Origin: Actinomycetota bacterium | Lineage (GTDB): Bacteria > Actinomycetota > Actinomycetes > Mycobacteriales > HKI-0501 | Direction: 5' to 3' | Assembly: GCA_030840805.1 (NCBI GenBank) | Contig: JAVEDU010000101.1 | Location: 1 to 63,309 of the forward strand | DNA length: 63,309 nucleotides | Shown: piece by piece, positions 43,970-51,563 of the stretch | Position numbering within the stretch: the stretch's first letter is position 1 | Layout: every line of letters begins with the position of its first letter | Translations under genes and position numbers: made by a program | Notes under the pieces: model-generated | What the model was told of the DNA's origin: nothing | The model's database searches: none | The model's input: only the letters and a program-made list of their open reading frames with translations

Positions 43970-44433
43970 CCGGGCCCCAGCTCCGGATCGGGGACCGCGA
44001 GCGCGAGGCGGCCCTGACGGCGCTGGGTGCGCACCTCACCGCCGGCCGACTGGATCTGGACGAGTACGGCCGGCGCAGTGCGCTCGCCACCCACGCCGTG
44101 ACGCGGGGGGACCTCGCCGCGCTGTTCGCCGACCTGCCGGCGGACGGTGACCTGCCGGCGTATCCAGACCAGCCCGCACCGGGTCGGGACCGGGAGCCGG
44201 GCAGCGGCCCGTCCGCGTCGCCGGTCCCGGCCCGGACCTGCGCCGGGCCGGCCCTTCCGGCCGAGCAGGCCGGGCGGCGCGCGCTCGCCGCGTCCGTGGG
44301 CGTGATGTGGGCGGTCGGCGTACCGCTGGTGTTCATCGTCGGTCTGCCGTGGTGGCTCATCTTCGTACCGATCGCGGTGTCGGTGTTCACCGCGCGGTAC
44401 TTCGGCGGGAACCGGCGCGGACCGCACCGGTGA
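43966..44433 (+). CDS. DUF1707 (SHOCT-like) membrane protein with CTG start
   Basis: A 155-aa protein. The DUF1707 domain (about 3-55) reads [19 protein letters not shown] and continues with [16 protein letters not shown] and [13 protein letters not shown]. The C-terminal part has two membrane segments ([18 protein letters not shown] and [18 protein letters not shown]). The domain begins upstream of any ATG/GTG in frame; the only possible initiator before it is a CTG at 43966 that overlaps the accA stop as CTGA, just as other pairs here overlap by GTGA or ATGA. A shorter GTG at 44098 would cut the domain in half. Function unknown. Confidence 0.75.
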   Translation: MTGPQLRIGDREREAALTALGAHLTAGRLDLDEYGRRSALATHAVTRGDLAALFADLPADGDLPAYPDQPAPGRDREPGSGPSASPVPARTCAGPALPAEQAGRRALAASVGVMWAVGVPLVFIVGLPWWLIFVPIAVSVFTARYFGGNRRGPHR

Positions 44434-44690
44434 GCGTGGTCGACGGGCTGCTGCTGATCCTCCCCGGCCGGGACGACGCCGAGATCGTCGCGGCCGAGCT
44501 CACCGAGGCCGGCTGGGTGCCGTGCGACCTCCACCCCGAACGGCTCGCGGGCGACGACGACCCCGAGGCGGTGGAGTGGGTGCTGACGCTGGCCACCGCC
44601 CCGGACGGCTCACCGGCGGCCGGTCACCGGACGTCGCTGGAGGCGCTCGCCGACACGTACGACGGGTTCGTCGCGGCCTGGACCGGCTGA
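44430..44690 (+). CDS. Small hypothetical protein (86 aa)
   Basis: An 86-aa acidic protein whose GTG start overlaps the stop of the DUF1707 gene (GTGA), so it is translated as the last gene of the pccB-accE-maf-accA-DUF1707 cluster. It begins with a beta strand (VDGLLLILPGRDDAEIVAAEL), has a DLHPERLAGDDDPEAVEWVL middle and a terminal helix (LEALADTYDGFVAAWTG). The pattern suggests a small alpha/beta fold of ferredoxin type, but I recognise no family. The stop codon lies in the stem of a hairpin shared with lpdA. Confidence 0.7.
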   Translation: MSVVDGLLLILPGRDDAEIVAAELTEAGWVPCDLHPERLAGDDDPEAVEWVLTLATAPDGSPAAGHRTSLEALADTYDGFVAAWTG

Positions 44691-44712
44691 CCGGCCGATC
44701 ACGGGCCGGTCA
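44688..44712. terminator. Bidirectional hairpin containing both stop codons
   Basis: TGACCGGCC (44688-44696) pairs perfectly with GGCCGGTCA (44704-44712) around a 7-nt loop. The plus-strand TGA of the small gene and the minus-strand TGA of lpdA are the outer pairs of the stem. Confidence 0.65.
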
Positions 44713-46113
44713 GTCGAACTCGTGCCGCATCAGCTGGCGCGCCGCCTCGGTGATCGACCCGGACAGCGACGGGTAGATCGAGATCGTGTGCGCGATCTGG
44801 TCCACCGTGAGGTGGTTCTCCACCGCCATCGCGATCGGCAGGATGAGCTCGCTCGCGTGCGGGGCGACCACCACCCCGCCGATCACCTGACCCGTCGCGG
44901 GACGGCAGAAGATCTTCACGAAGCCGTCGGTCAGGCCCAGCATCTTCGCGCGGGCGTTCGTGCCGAGCGGCAGCGTGACGGTCCGCGCCGGCACCATCCC
45001 GGCGTCCACGGAGGTCTGGCCGAGGCCCACGGTGGCGATCTCCGGGTTGGTGAAGACGTTCGCGGCCACGGTCTGGAGCTTCAGCGGTGCGACGGCCTCA
45101 CCGAGCGCGTGCCACATCGCGATCCGGCCCTGCATCGCGGCGACGGAGGCGAGCATGAGCACGCCGGTGACGTCGCCCGCGGCGTACACGCCCGGCACCG
45201 AGGTCCGGGACACCCGGTCGATCCGGACGAAATCGCCGCGGTCCAGGGCGACCCCGGCCTCGGCGAGCCCGAGATCGGCGGTGTTGGGCACGGAACCGAC
45301 GGTCATCAGCGCGTGGCTGCCCTCGACGGTCCGGCCGTCCGCCAGCTCGACCAGGACGCCGGTGCCGGTGTTCTTCACCGAGGACGCCCGGGCGTTCTTC
45401 AGGATCGTCATGCCGCGGCGGTCGAACACCTGCTCGATCAGCTCGGCGGCGTCCTTGTCCTCGTGCGGCATCACCCGGTCGCGGCTGGAGACCAGCGTGA
45501 CCTGGACGCCCATCGCGAGGTACGCGCTCGCGAACTCCGCACCCGTCACGCCGGAACCGATGACGACGAGGTGTTCCGGCAGCTCCGGCAGGTCGTACAC
45601 CTGACGCCAGGTGAGGATCCGCTCGCCGTCCGGCTCCGCGCCCGGGATCACCCGCGGGGTGGCGCCGGTGGCGAGCAGCACGATGTCGGCGTCCACGGTG
45701 CGGGGCTCGTCGTTCGCGGGGCTGATCTCGATCGGGTGCCGGTGTCCGTGGCCCGCGCCGTCGGCGAGCCGCGCGGTGCCGGTGACGATCTCCACGCCGG
45801 AGGCCACCAGCGAGGCGCGGATGTCGTCGGACTGGGCGAGCGCGAGACCCTTCACCCGGCCGTGCACCGCCGAGGCGATGACCTGGACCTGATCGGGACG
45901 GCACGCCTCGACGCCGAGCCGGTCGGCCTGGCGGGTCGCCGTGACGACGTCGGACGAGGCGATGAACGTCTTGCTCGGGACGCAGTCGTACAGCACGCAC
46001 GCCCCGCCGAGTCCGTCCCGCTCGACCACGGTGACCTGGGCCCCGAGCTGCGCCGCGACCAGCGCCGCCTCGTAGCCGGCCGGTCCTCCTCCGATGATGA
46101 CGATCCGGGTCAC
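44710..46113 (-). CDS. lpdA: NAD(P)H-quinone dehydrogenase, LpdA type (flavoprotein disulfide reductase family)
   Basis: A 467-aa FAD/NAD-binding protein close to mycobacterial LpdA (Rv3303c). FAD site: VIIGGGPAGYEAALVAAQLG; NAD site: VVIGSGVTGAEFASAYLAMG. The redox region reads GGACVLYDCVPSKTFIA, so two Cys with four residues between are present. The C-terminal His-Glu pair of true lipoamide dehydrogenases is lost (ISIYPSLSGSITEA instead of HPTLSE), so it is not expected to oxidise dihydrolipoamide; quinone reduction is the known LpdA activity. The GTG at 46113 has AGGGAG 3-4 nt upstream and gives the family N-terminus. Confidence 0.88.
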   Translation of the reverse strand: MTRIVIIGGGPAGYEAALVAAQLGAQVTVVERDGLGGACVLYDCVPSKTFIASSDVVTATRQADRLGVEACRPDQVQVIASAVHGRVKGLALAQSDDIRASLVASGVEIVTGTARLADGAGHGHRHPIEISPANDEPRTVDADIVLLATGATPRVIPGAEPDGERILTWRQVYDLPELPEHLVVIGSGVTGAEFASAYLAMGVQVTLVSSRDRVMPHEDKDAAELIEQVFDRRGMTILKNARASSVKNTGTGVLVELADGRTVEGSHALMTVGSVPNTADLGLAEAGVALDRGDFVRIDRVSRTSVPGVYAAGDVTGVLMLASVAAMQGRIAMWHALGEAVAPLKLQTVAANVFTNPEIATVGLGQTSVDAGMVPARTVTLPLGTNARAKMLGLTDGFVKIFCRPATGQVIGGVVVAPHASELILPIAMAVENHLTVDQIAHTISIYPSLSGSITEAARQLMRHEFD

Positions 46114-46182
46114 AATCTCCCTCTCGTGGCGTCGGTCTCCCTTGCACTGCGCATCCATTGTCCCCCATTACAGTGACTGACC

Positions 46183-46635
46183 ATGACGCTCTACGCCGCG
46201 TACGCGTCCAACCTCGATCCGGCCCAGATGCGAGAGCGCTGTCCGCAGTCGCCTCTCGCGGGTACCGGCTGGGTCGAGGGGTGGCGTCTCACCTTCGGGG
46301 GCGAGGACCTCGGCTGGGAGGGCGCCCTCGCCACCCTGGTGGAGTCCCCGGGGGAACACGTCTTCGTCGCCCTGTACGACGTGTCCCCCCAGGACGAGCC
46401 GAAGCTCGACGCCTGGGAGGGCGCCGACAGTGGGCTGTACCGGAAGCTGCGGGTCCGGGTGCACGCGCTGGACGGGGACACGGTGGCGTGGCTGTACATC
46501 CTGGACTCGTACGAGGGCGGCCTGCCCTCGGCGCGGTACCTGGGGCTCATCGCGGAGGCCGCCGAGGCCGCCGGCGCGCCGGCCGACTACGTGAACGCGC
46601 TCCAGGGCCGCCCGTGCCGCTCGGTCGGCCCCTGA
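46183..46635 (+). CDS. Gamma-glutamylcyclotransferase-like protein (GGCT fold)
   Basis: A 150-aa protein of the gamma-glutamylcyclotransferase superfamily: YAAYASNLDPAQMRERCP (the YGSNL-type nucleotide-like loop), WRLTFGG, and ALYDVSPQDEPKLDAWEGA with the catalytic-position Glu in the WEG segment. Members release 5-oxoproline from gamma-glutamyl amines, but substrate is not predictable. The ATG at 46183 follows TACAGT by 8 nt, so its leader would be very short. It is divergent from lpdA (69 bp) and convergent with the membrane hydrolase gene. Confidence 0.85.
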   Translation: MTLYAAYASNLDPAQMRERCPQSPLAGTGWVEGWRLTFGGEDLGWEGALATLVESPGEHVFVALYDVSPQDEPKLDAWEGADSGLYRKLRVRVHALDGDTVAWLYILDSYEGGLPSARYLGLIAEAAEAAGAPADYVNALQGRPCRSVGP

Positions 46636-46652
46636 CCGTCGGGCGGCTCAGC

Positions 46653-49028
46653 TCACCTCACGTCGGGCGGCGGCAGCCCCGGCGCAGGGCCCGCCGGGGT
46701 CGGTGACCGCCGTGCGGGGAGCAGCTCCGCCAGCTCGTCCACCGCCGCCTGGAACGCCGGGTCCCGCGGGTAGTGCGAGTGCCGTCCCGGCGGCGGGGGC
46801 GTGAGATCACCCGGCACCGGGTCGTACCGGGGGTCCACCAGCCGCCGGTCCCGTCGGTCCACCCGGGGCAGGCCGGGCTCCATGACGTGCCACGGGTCGA
46901 GGTCGATCGGACCACCGAGGTGGTCGCTGCGGCGCCACAGGTTCCGCCACCGGCACGCCGCCGTGTCGCCGGTGAGGTCCGTGCCGAGCCGCGCGAGCAC
47001 GTCGTGCCCGAAGTACGCCGGGAAGTAGCGGGCGTACAGCCGCCGCAGCACCGACCCGTAGCCGAGGAACGCGACGTGCGGCAGCACCGGGCCCGCGGCG
47101 GGATCGAGCCGGTCCGCCGTCGCGAGCTGGGCGAGCAGCGCGACGCCGATGACCGTGCCCTGGCTGTGCCCGGCGAGCACCACCGCGCCGGCCGGGTAGT
47201 CCGACGGGTCCCGCCCGCCCACGTACCAGCGGACCCGGGTGAGCAGGTCGGGAATGGCGCGTTCGGCATAGCAGGGCGCCCCGAGCGGGTGCGCCGCCCG
47301 CGGCCAGAAGCTCGCCAGGTCCCACAGGATGCCGACCGACCGCCGGGTCGCGGCCGTCCGGAACGCCAGCGCCCCGAGGGCGACGAACAACAGCAGGAAG
47401 CCCACCACGAGGTACGCCCCGACCGCGACGACCTGCGGCCGTTCCACCATGCCGTCGATGAACCGGAGCGCCACGGCGAACCGCCGCTGGGCGGCGCCCG
47501 CAACGGCGACCACCACGGCGAACGCCAGCACCGGGACGACCAGCACGCCCACGAGCCGCCCGGCGTGGTCGACGAGCCGCGCCTCCCACCACACCCGCAG
47601 GATCTGGGCGTCCCGTCGCGGGGTCCGCGCGGCGTCCGGGTACTCCTCCCCCAGCGCCGCCTCCCCGCGCCGCCACCGCCGCGGGCACCGGAGCCGGTAC
47701 GTCACCCAGCAGGTCAGCGCCAGGAGCACCGCCCCGGTCCAGACCGCGACGACCACGAAGCTCACCGCGCCCACCAGCATCGGTTGCGGCACCTCCACCG
47801 CGGCGAGCGTCTCCCGTACCGCGGCGAACGACGGGCGGAGGGTGCCGGACCGGAGCCAGGCCGCGGCGAGGATGTACACGCCCGCGGAGAAGGCCCCGGC
47901 GAGCAGCAGCGCCACCGAGGTGACCGCCACCGTGCCGAAGCCGGCGAGCGGCGCCCGCGCCGGGTGCGCCCGCCGGAGCGCCAGCACGCACCCGGCGACC
48001 GCGAGCACGAGCAGCGTCTGCCCGGCGAAGAACACGGTGGCCGTCCCGGCGTAGCCCGGCAGGCCGCTTCCGGGCGCCCCCACGTCCCGCGCCGTCAGCA
48101 GCGCGACGAGTCCGAGCAGCACGGTGACCAGGGTGAGGCCCCACAGCACGACCGGGGCGTGGTGGACCGGCGTGAGGTCCGGCCGCCGCCCGGCGACCGT
48201 GAACGAGCACACCAGCGCGGCCGCCGCCAGCAGCACGAGCACCGTCGCCACGAGGGCGGCCGACGCGAGCGGCCCCCGCACCGGCGCGACGGCGACCCCG
48301 ACGACCGTCACCACGCCGACCTGCAGGTGCAGGTGGCGCAGGCGGCGGACGAGATGCTGGCCGTACCAGAGCGCCGGGTGGCCGAGGCCCGGGTCGACGT
48401 CGTCCGTGCCGGGTCCGTGCGCCCGGCCGTGCGGCGCCACCGCCTCGTACCGCGCCGCCGTGGTCAGGCTGGCCACCGCCAGCACGCCGAGGAGCAGCAG
48501 GGGCACGACGGCCCCGACCGCCAGGCGCGCCCCGGGGCTCAGCCCCGACACCCACTGCATCACCCAGCGCGGCGGTCCCGCGCAGCCGCCCTCGACCCCG
48601 CCCCGGCCGCACTGCCAGCCGAACAGGTCCACGCCCACCCCGGCGGCGGTGAGCACGATGCCGGCGGTGAGGCTCAGCGCCAGCAGGCGCGTCGTGGTCC
48701 ACAGCCCGCGGAGTGCCCACGCGGGTCCGTCGGCCGGCGGGCGGAGCCGGGGCGCGACGTTGACCAGGGTGAACGGCAGGAGCAGCAGCCACAGCGCCCG
48801 CGACGGCGCCCCGGAGGTCAGCCCACCCCAGCTGTACGCCTCCAGCGCCGCGCCCCGCCCGGCGGAACCCGGTGGGTCGTCGGTCCGCTCCACGGCGAGC
48901 CGCGGCCGGTAGAAGCCCGCGGTCTTGTCACCGGCGACCTGGCGCACGAGCGGCCGGTCCAGGAGCTCCTCCGGCGGTGTGCCGGAGACCCCGTGGACCC
49001 GCAGTTCGACGACCTCGGACGTCTGCAC
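46653..49028 (-). CDS. Large integral membrane protein with C-terminal serine-hydrolase-like motif
   Basis: A 791-aa protein of an actinobacterial family that starts VVELRVHGVSGTPPEELLDRP, an alpha/beta-hydrolase-like first strand with an oxyanion-type VHGVSGT. About ten membrane helices follow (residues about 75-560), then a soluble part with VVLAGHSQGTVIGVALLAQL, a nucleophile-elbow GHSQG, and YGSVLRRLYARYFPAYF. The hydrolase fold seems to be split around the membrane region. The GTG at 49028 fits TACGTT plus 7 nt (leaderless); a TTG at 49037 is less likely. Substrate unknown; a lipid esterase role is only a guess. Confidence 0.75.
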   Translation of the reverse strand: MQTSEVVELRVHGVSGTPPEELLDRPLVRQVAGDKTAGFYRPRLAVERTDDPPGSAGRGAALEAYSWGGLTSGAPSRALWLLLLPFTLVNVAPRLRPPADGPAWALRGLWTTTRLLALSLTAGIVLTAAGVGVDLFGWQCGRGGVEGGCAGPPRWVMQWVSGLSPGARLAVGAVVPLLLLGVLAVASLTTAARYEAVAPHGRAHGPGTDDVDPGLGHPALWYGQHLVRRLRHLHLQVGVVTVVGVAVAPVRGPLASAALVATVLVLLAAAALVCSFTVAGRRPDLTPVHHAPVVLWGLTLVTVLLGLVALLTARDVGAPGSGLPGYAGTATVFFAGQTLLVLAVAGCVLALRRAHPARAPLAGFGTVAVTSVALLLAGAFSAGVYILAAAWLRSGTLRPSFAAVRETLAAVEVPQPMLVGAVSFVVVAVWTGAVLLALTCWVTYRLRCPRRWRRGEAALGEEYPDAARTPRRDAQILRVWWEARLVDHAGRLVGVLVVPVLAFAVVVAVAGAAQRRFAVALRFIDGMVERPQVVAVGAYLVVGFLLLFVALGALAFRTAATRRSVGILWDLASFWPRAAHPLGAPCYAERAIPDLLTRVRWYVGGRDPSDYPAGAVVLAGHSQGTVIGVALLAQLATADRLDPAAGPVLPHVAFLGYGSVLRRLYARYFPAYFGHDVLARLGTDLTGDTAACRWRNLWRRSDHLGGPIDLDPWHVMEPGLPRVDRRDRRLVDPRYDPVPGDLTPPPPGRHSHYPRDPAFQAAVDELAELLPARRSPTPAGPAPGLPPPDVR

Positions 49029-49035
49029 ACCGGGC

Positions 49036-49041
49036 AACGTA
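49036..49041 (-). promoter_or_regulatory. -10 element for a probable leaderless transcript (membrane hydrolase)
   Basis: On the minus strand TACGTT is followed by 7 nt and the GTG at 49028. This decides the start in favour of that GTG. Confidence 0.4.
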
Positions 49042-49086
49042 CCGGGCAGGGCCGACGAAACCAGGCCCTCGGGCGAACCCAGGCCC

Positions 49087-50316
49087 TCAGGCGCTCAGTG
49101 TGGCCAGCACCGCGTGCGCGAGGAGCCGGACGCCGGCGCCGATGGCCCGCTCGTCCACGTCGAAGGAGCCCTGGTGCAGGTCGAGCTGCTCCCCCGGCCG
49201 CCCGACCCCGAGCCGCGCCATCGCGCCCGGCACATGCTCCAGGTACCAGGAGAAGTCCTCGCCGCCCATGCTCTGCGGCGTGTCGACCAGCGCGTCCCGG
49301 CCGAGCGCGTCGCCGCAGGCGGCGGCGAGCAGGGCGGTGGCGCGGGGCTCGTTCACCACGGGCGGTACGCCGCGGGTGTACTCCACCTCGGCCGTGGCGC
49401 CGGTGGGCGCGACGACCTCGTGGACCAGCCGCGTGATGAGCTCGGGGGCGGTCTGCCAGGCGTCGCGGTCGAGCACGCGGACGGTGCCCGTCGCGTACCC
49501 GGTCTGCGGGATCGCGTTCGCCGCGCGGCCGGCCTGGATGGACCCGAACACCAGGGACAGACCGGCCCGCGGGTCGACCCGGCGGGCCAGCAGCGCGGGC
49601 ACCTCGGTGACGACGCGGCCGAGCGCGTTGACGAGGTCGGCGGTGTTGTGCGGGCGGGCGGTGTGGCCGCCCGGACCGGACAGGGTGATCCGGATGGCGT
49701 CGGCGGCCGCGGTGAGCGGGCCGAACCGCAGCCCGACCACGCCGGCCCCGATCTTCGGGTCGCAGTGCAGCGCGTAGATCGCCGAGACCCCGTCGAGGGC
49801 ACCCGCCGCGATCACGTCGGGCGCGCCGGACGGGAACACCTCCTCGCTCGGCTGCAGGATCAGCCGCACCCGGCCCGGCAGGTCACCGGTGGCGGCGAGC
49901 GCCAGCCCGGCGCCGATCACGACCGCGACGTGGACGTCGTGCCCGCAGGCGTGGCAGACCCCGTCGACGGTGGACCGGTACGGCACGTCCTTGGTGTCCG
50001 GCAGCGGGAGCGCGTCGAGGTCGGCGCGCAGGGCCACCAGCGGGCCCTCGTCGTCCGGGTCGGCCGGTCCGCCGTCGGGGCCGATGTCGCAGATCAGCCC
50101 GTTGCCGTTCGGCAGCAGCTGCGGAGCGAGTCCGGCCTCGACGAGACGCTCGAAGAGGAACGCGGCCGTGGCGTGCTCCTCACCGGACAGCTCGGGGTGC
50201 GCGTGCAGGTGACGGCGCAGTCCGATCAGGCCCGCGCCGTGCGCGGCGAGCCAGCGGTCCAGATGGGTGCGGAGGGCAGAGGTGTCCGGCTGGGTGGTGG
50301 CATGGTGGGCGATCAC
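49087..50316 (-). CDS. M20 family amidohydrolase (hippurate hydrolase/AbgB-like)
   Basis: A 409-aa zinc or cobalt-dependent amidohydrolase of the M20D type. Metal-binding landmarks are VALRADLDALPLPD, HACGHDVHVAVVIGA, ILQPSEEVFPSGA and QSMGGEDFSWYLEHVPG; SGPGGHTARPHNTADLV lies in the dimerisation domain. It cleaves N-acyl amino acids or similar amides. The GTG start overlaps the YbdK gene stop (GTGA), so the two are made together; a possible link is processing of gamma-glutamyl or acyl-amino compounds, which is inference. Confidence 0.9.
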   Translation of the reverse strand: MIAHHATTQPDTSALRTHLDRWLAAHGAGLIGLRRHLHAHPELSGEEHATAAFLFERLVEAGLAPQLLPNGNGLICDIGPDGGPADPDDEGPLVALRADLDALPLPDTKDVPYRSTVDGVCHACGHDVHVAVVIGAGLALAATGDLPGRVRLILQPSEEVFPSGAPDVIAAGALDGVSAIYALHCDPKIGAGVVGLRFGPLTAAADAIRITLSGPGGHTARPHNTADLVNALGRVVTEVPALLARRVDPRAGLSLVFGSIQAGRAANAIPQTGYATGTVRVLDRDAWQTAPELITRLVHEVVAPTGATAEVEYTRGVPPVVNEPRATALLAAACGDALGRDALVDTPQSMGGEDFSWYLEHVPGAMARLGVGRPGEQLDLHQGSFDVDERAIGAGVRLLAHAVLATLSA

Positions 50317-51449
50317 GCGGGCAGTCCGTCACGCATCTCGGCGAGTAGGGAGTCGACGACCCTGGTCAGGTCACCGTCGTGCTGGGCCGCGACCGCGCGC
50401 TGACGCTGGTAGCTCGCCCCGGCGGCGAGGATACGCTCCACGCCGGCGAGCTCCTCTTCGCAGTCGAGCCGTCGCGCGGTCGGCATCAGGTCCTCGACGA
50501 GGTCGGTGAGCGCCCGGCGTACCGGCGCCACGGTGCCCTTGTCGTCGACGATGATCTCCGCATCGAGCCCGTACCGGGCCGCGCGCCACTTGTTCTCGCG
50601 GACGACCCAGCCCTTCGGCACCGGGAGGGTGTAGCCGCGGTCGAGCTCGCGGTCGAGCCGCTCGACGAGGCACTGGGCCAGCGCCGCGATCGTGGCGACC
50701 TCGTCCAATGTCGACAGGCCGTCGCAGATCCGCAGCTCGACCGTGCCGTAGTCCGGGTGCGGCCGGATGTCCCACCAGACCTCGCGGATCGACTGGATCG
50801 TGCGGGTGGCGATCAGCGTCTCCATGTACGACTCGAACTGCTCCCAGCCCGCCAGCTGGTACGGCAGCCCGGCGGTGGGCAGGCCCTCGAACACCTTGCT
50901 GCGCGCGCTGGCGAGCCCGGTGTCGGTGCCCACCCAGTACGGGGAGGACGCCGACAGCGCGAGGAAGTGCGGGACGTACTGGGTCAGCGCGTTGACGATC
51001 GGGATCGCCTTGCTCACGTCCCGGACGCCGACGTGGACGTGGACGCCGAAGATCTGCAGTCGCCGCGCGAGCCACTGCATCTCCTCGATCAGGCGGTGGT
51101 ACCGCGGGCTCGGACTGATCTCCTGGGTGGACCAGTCGGTGATCGGGTGGGTGCCGGAGCACATCAGGCCCAGGTTCCGCTTCGCCGCCTGCTCGTCGAC
51201 GACGGCCACCGTCTCGGCGAGGTCGGCGCGGGCCTCCGCGACCGTGGTGCACACGCCGGTGATCACCTCGACGGTGCTCTCCAGCAGCTCGTGCTTCGCC
51301 TTCGGGTGCTCCCCGGCGCCGTCCGGGCGGATCGCCTCGAGGATCTCGGAGGCGCCGGAGCGCAACTGCCGGGTGTCCAGGTCGACCAGTTCGAGCTCCC
51401 ACTCGACACCCAGGCTCGAGCGGGTGGACGGGGTGAACGGGATCTGCAC
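50313..51449 (-). CDS. Carboxylate-amine ligase, YbdK/GCS2 type
   Basis: A 378-aa member of the glutamate-cysteine ligase GCS2 family. The N-terminal LGVEWELELVDLDTRQL contains the Glu residues that bind metal-ATP, ELLESTVEVITGVC follows, and FGVHVHVGVRDVSKAI plus DIRPHPDYGTVELRICDG are typical of YbdK proteins. It couples a glutamate or carboxylate to an amine with ATP; YbdK of E. coli has weak glutamate-cysteine ligase activity. The GTG at 51449 has a full AGGAGG 5 nt upstream. It is the first gene of a two-gene unit with the M20 amidohydrolase. Confidence 0.9.
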   Translation of the reverse strand: MQIPFTPSTRSSLGVEWELELVDLDTRQLRSGASEILEAIRPDGAGEHPKAKHELLESTVEVITGVCTTVAEARADLAETVAVVDEQAAKRNLGLMCSGTHPITDWSTQEISPSPRYHRLIEEMQWLARRLQIFGVHVHVGVRDVSKAIPIVNALTQYVPHFLALSASSPYWVGTDTGLASARSKVFEGLPTAGLPYQLAGWEQFESYMETLIATRTIQSIREVWWDIRPHPDYGTVELRICDGLSTLDEVATIAALAQCLVERLDRELDRGYTLPVPKGWVVRENKWRAARYGLDAEIIVDDKGTVAPVRRALTDLVEDLMPTARRLDCEEELAGVERILAAGASYQRQRAVAAQHDGDLTRVVDSLLAEMRDGLPA

Positions 51450-51563
51450 CTGCGCCTCCTGCGGTGTCGGGGTCCCGAAGGCCGAACAGTACCGGCGGCA
51501 TGTTTCGGCGCCAGTTCACCATGGCCGGTATTCCCGGGCCCGGCACTTCCGCGAGGACGGCTC

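Noticed and set aside
44098-44433. Shorter DUF1707 gene starting at GTG 44098
   Set aside because: That start would remove the first two thirds of the conserved domain, which is clearly encoded upstream in the same frame.
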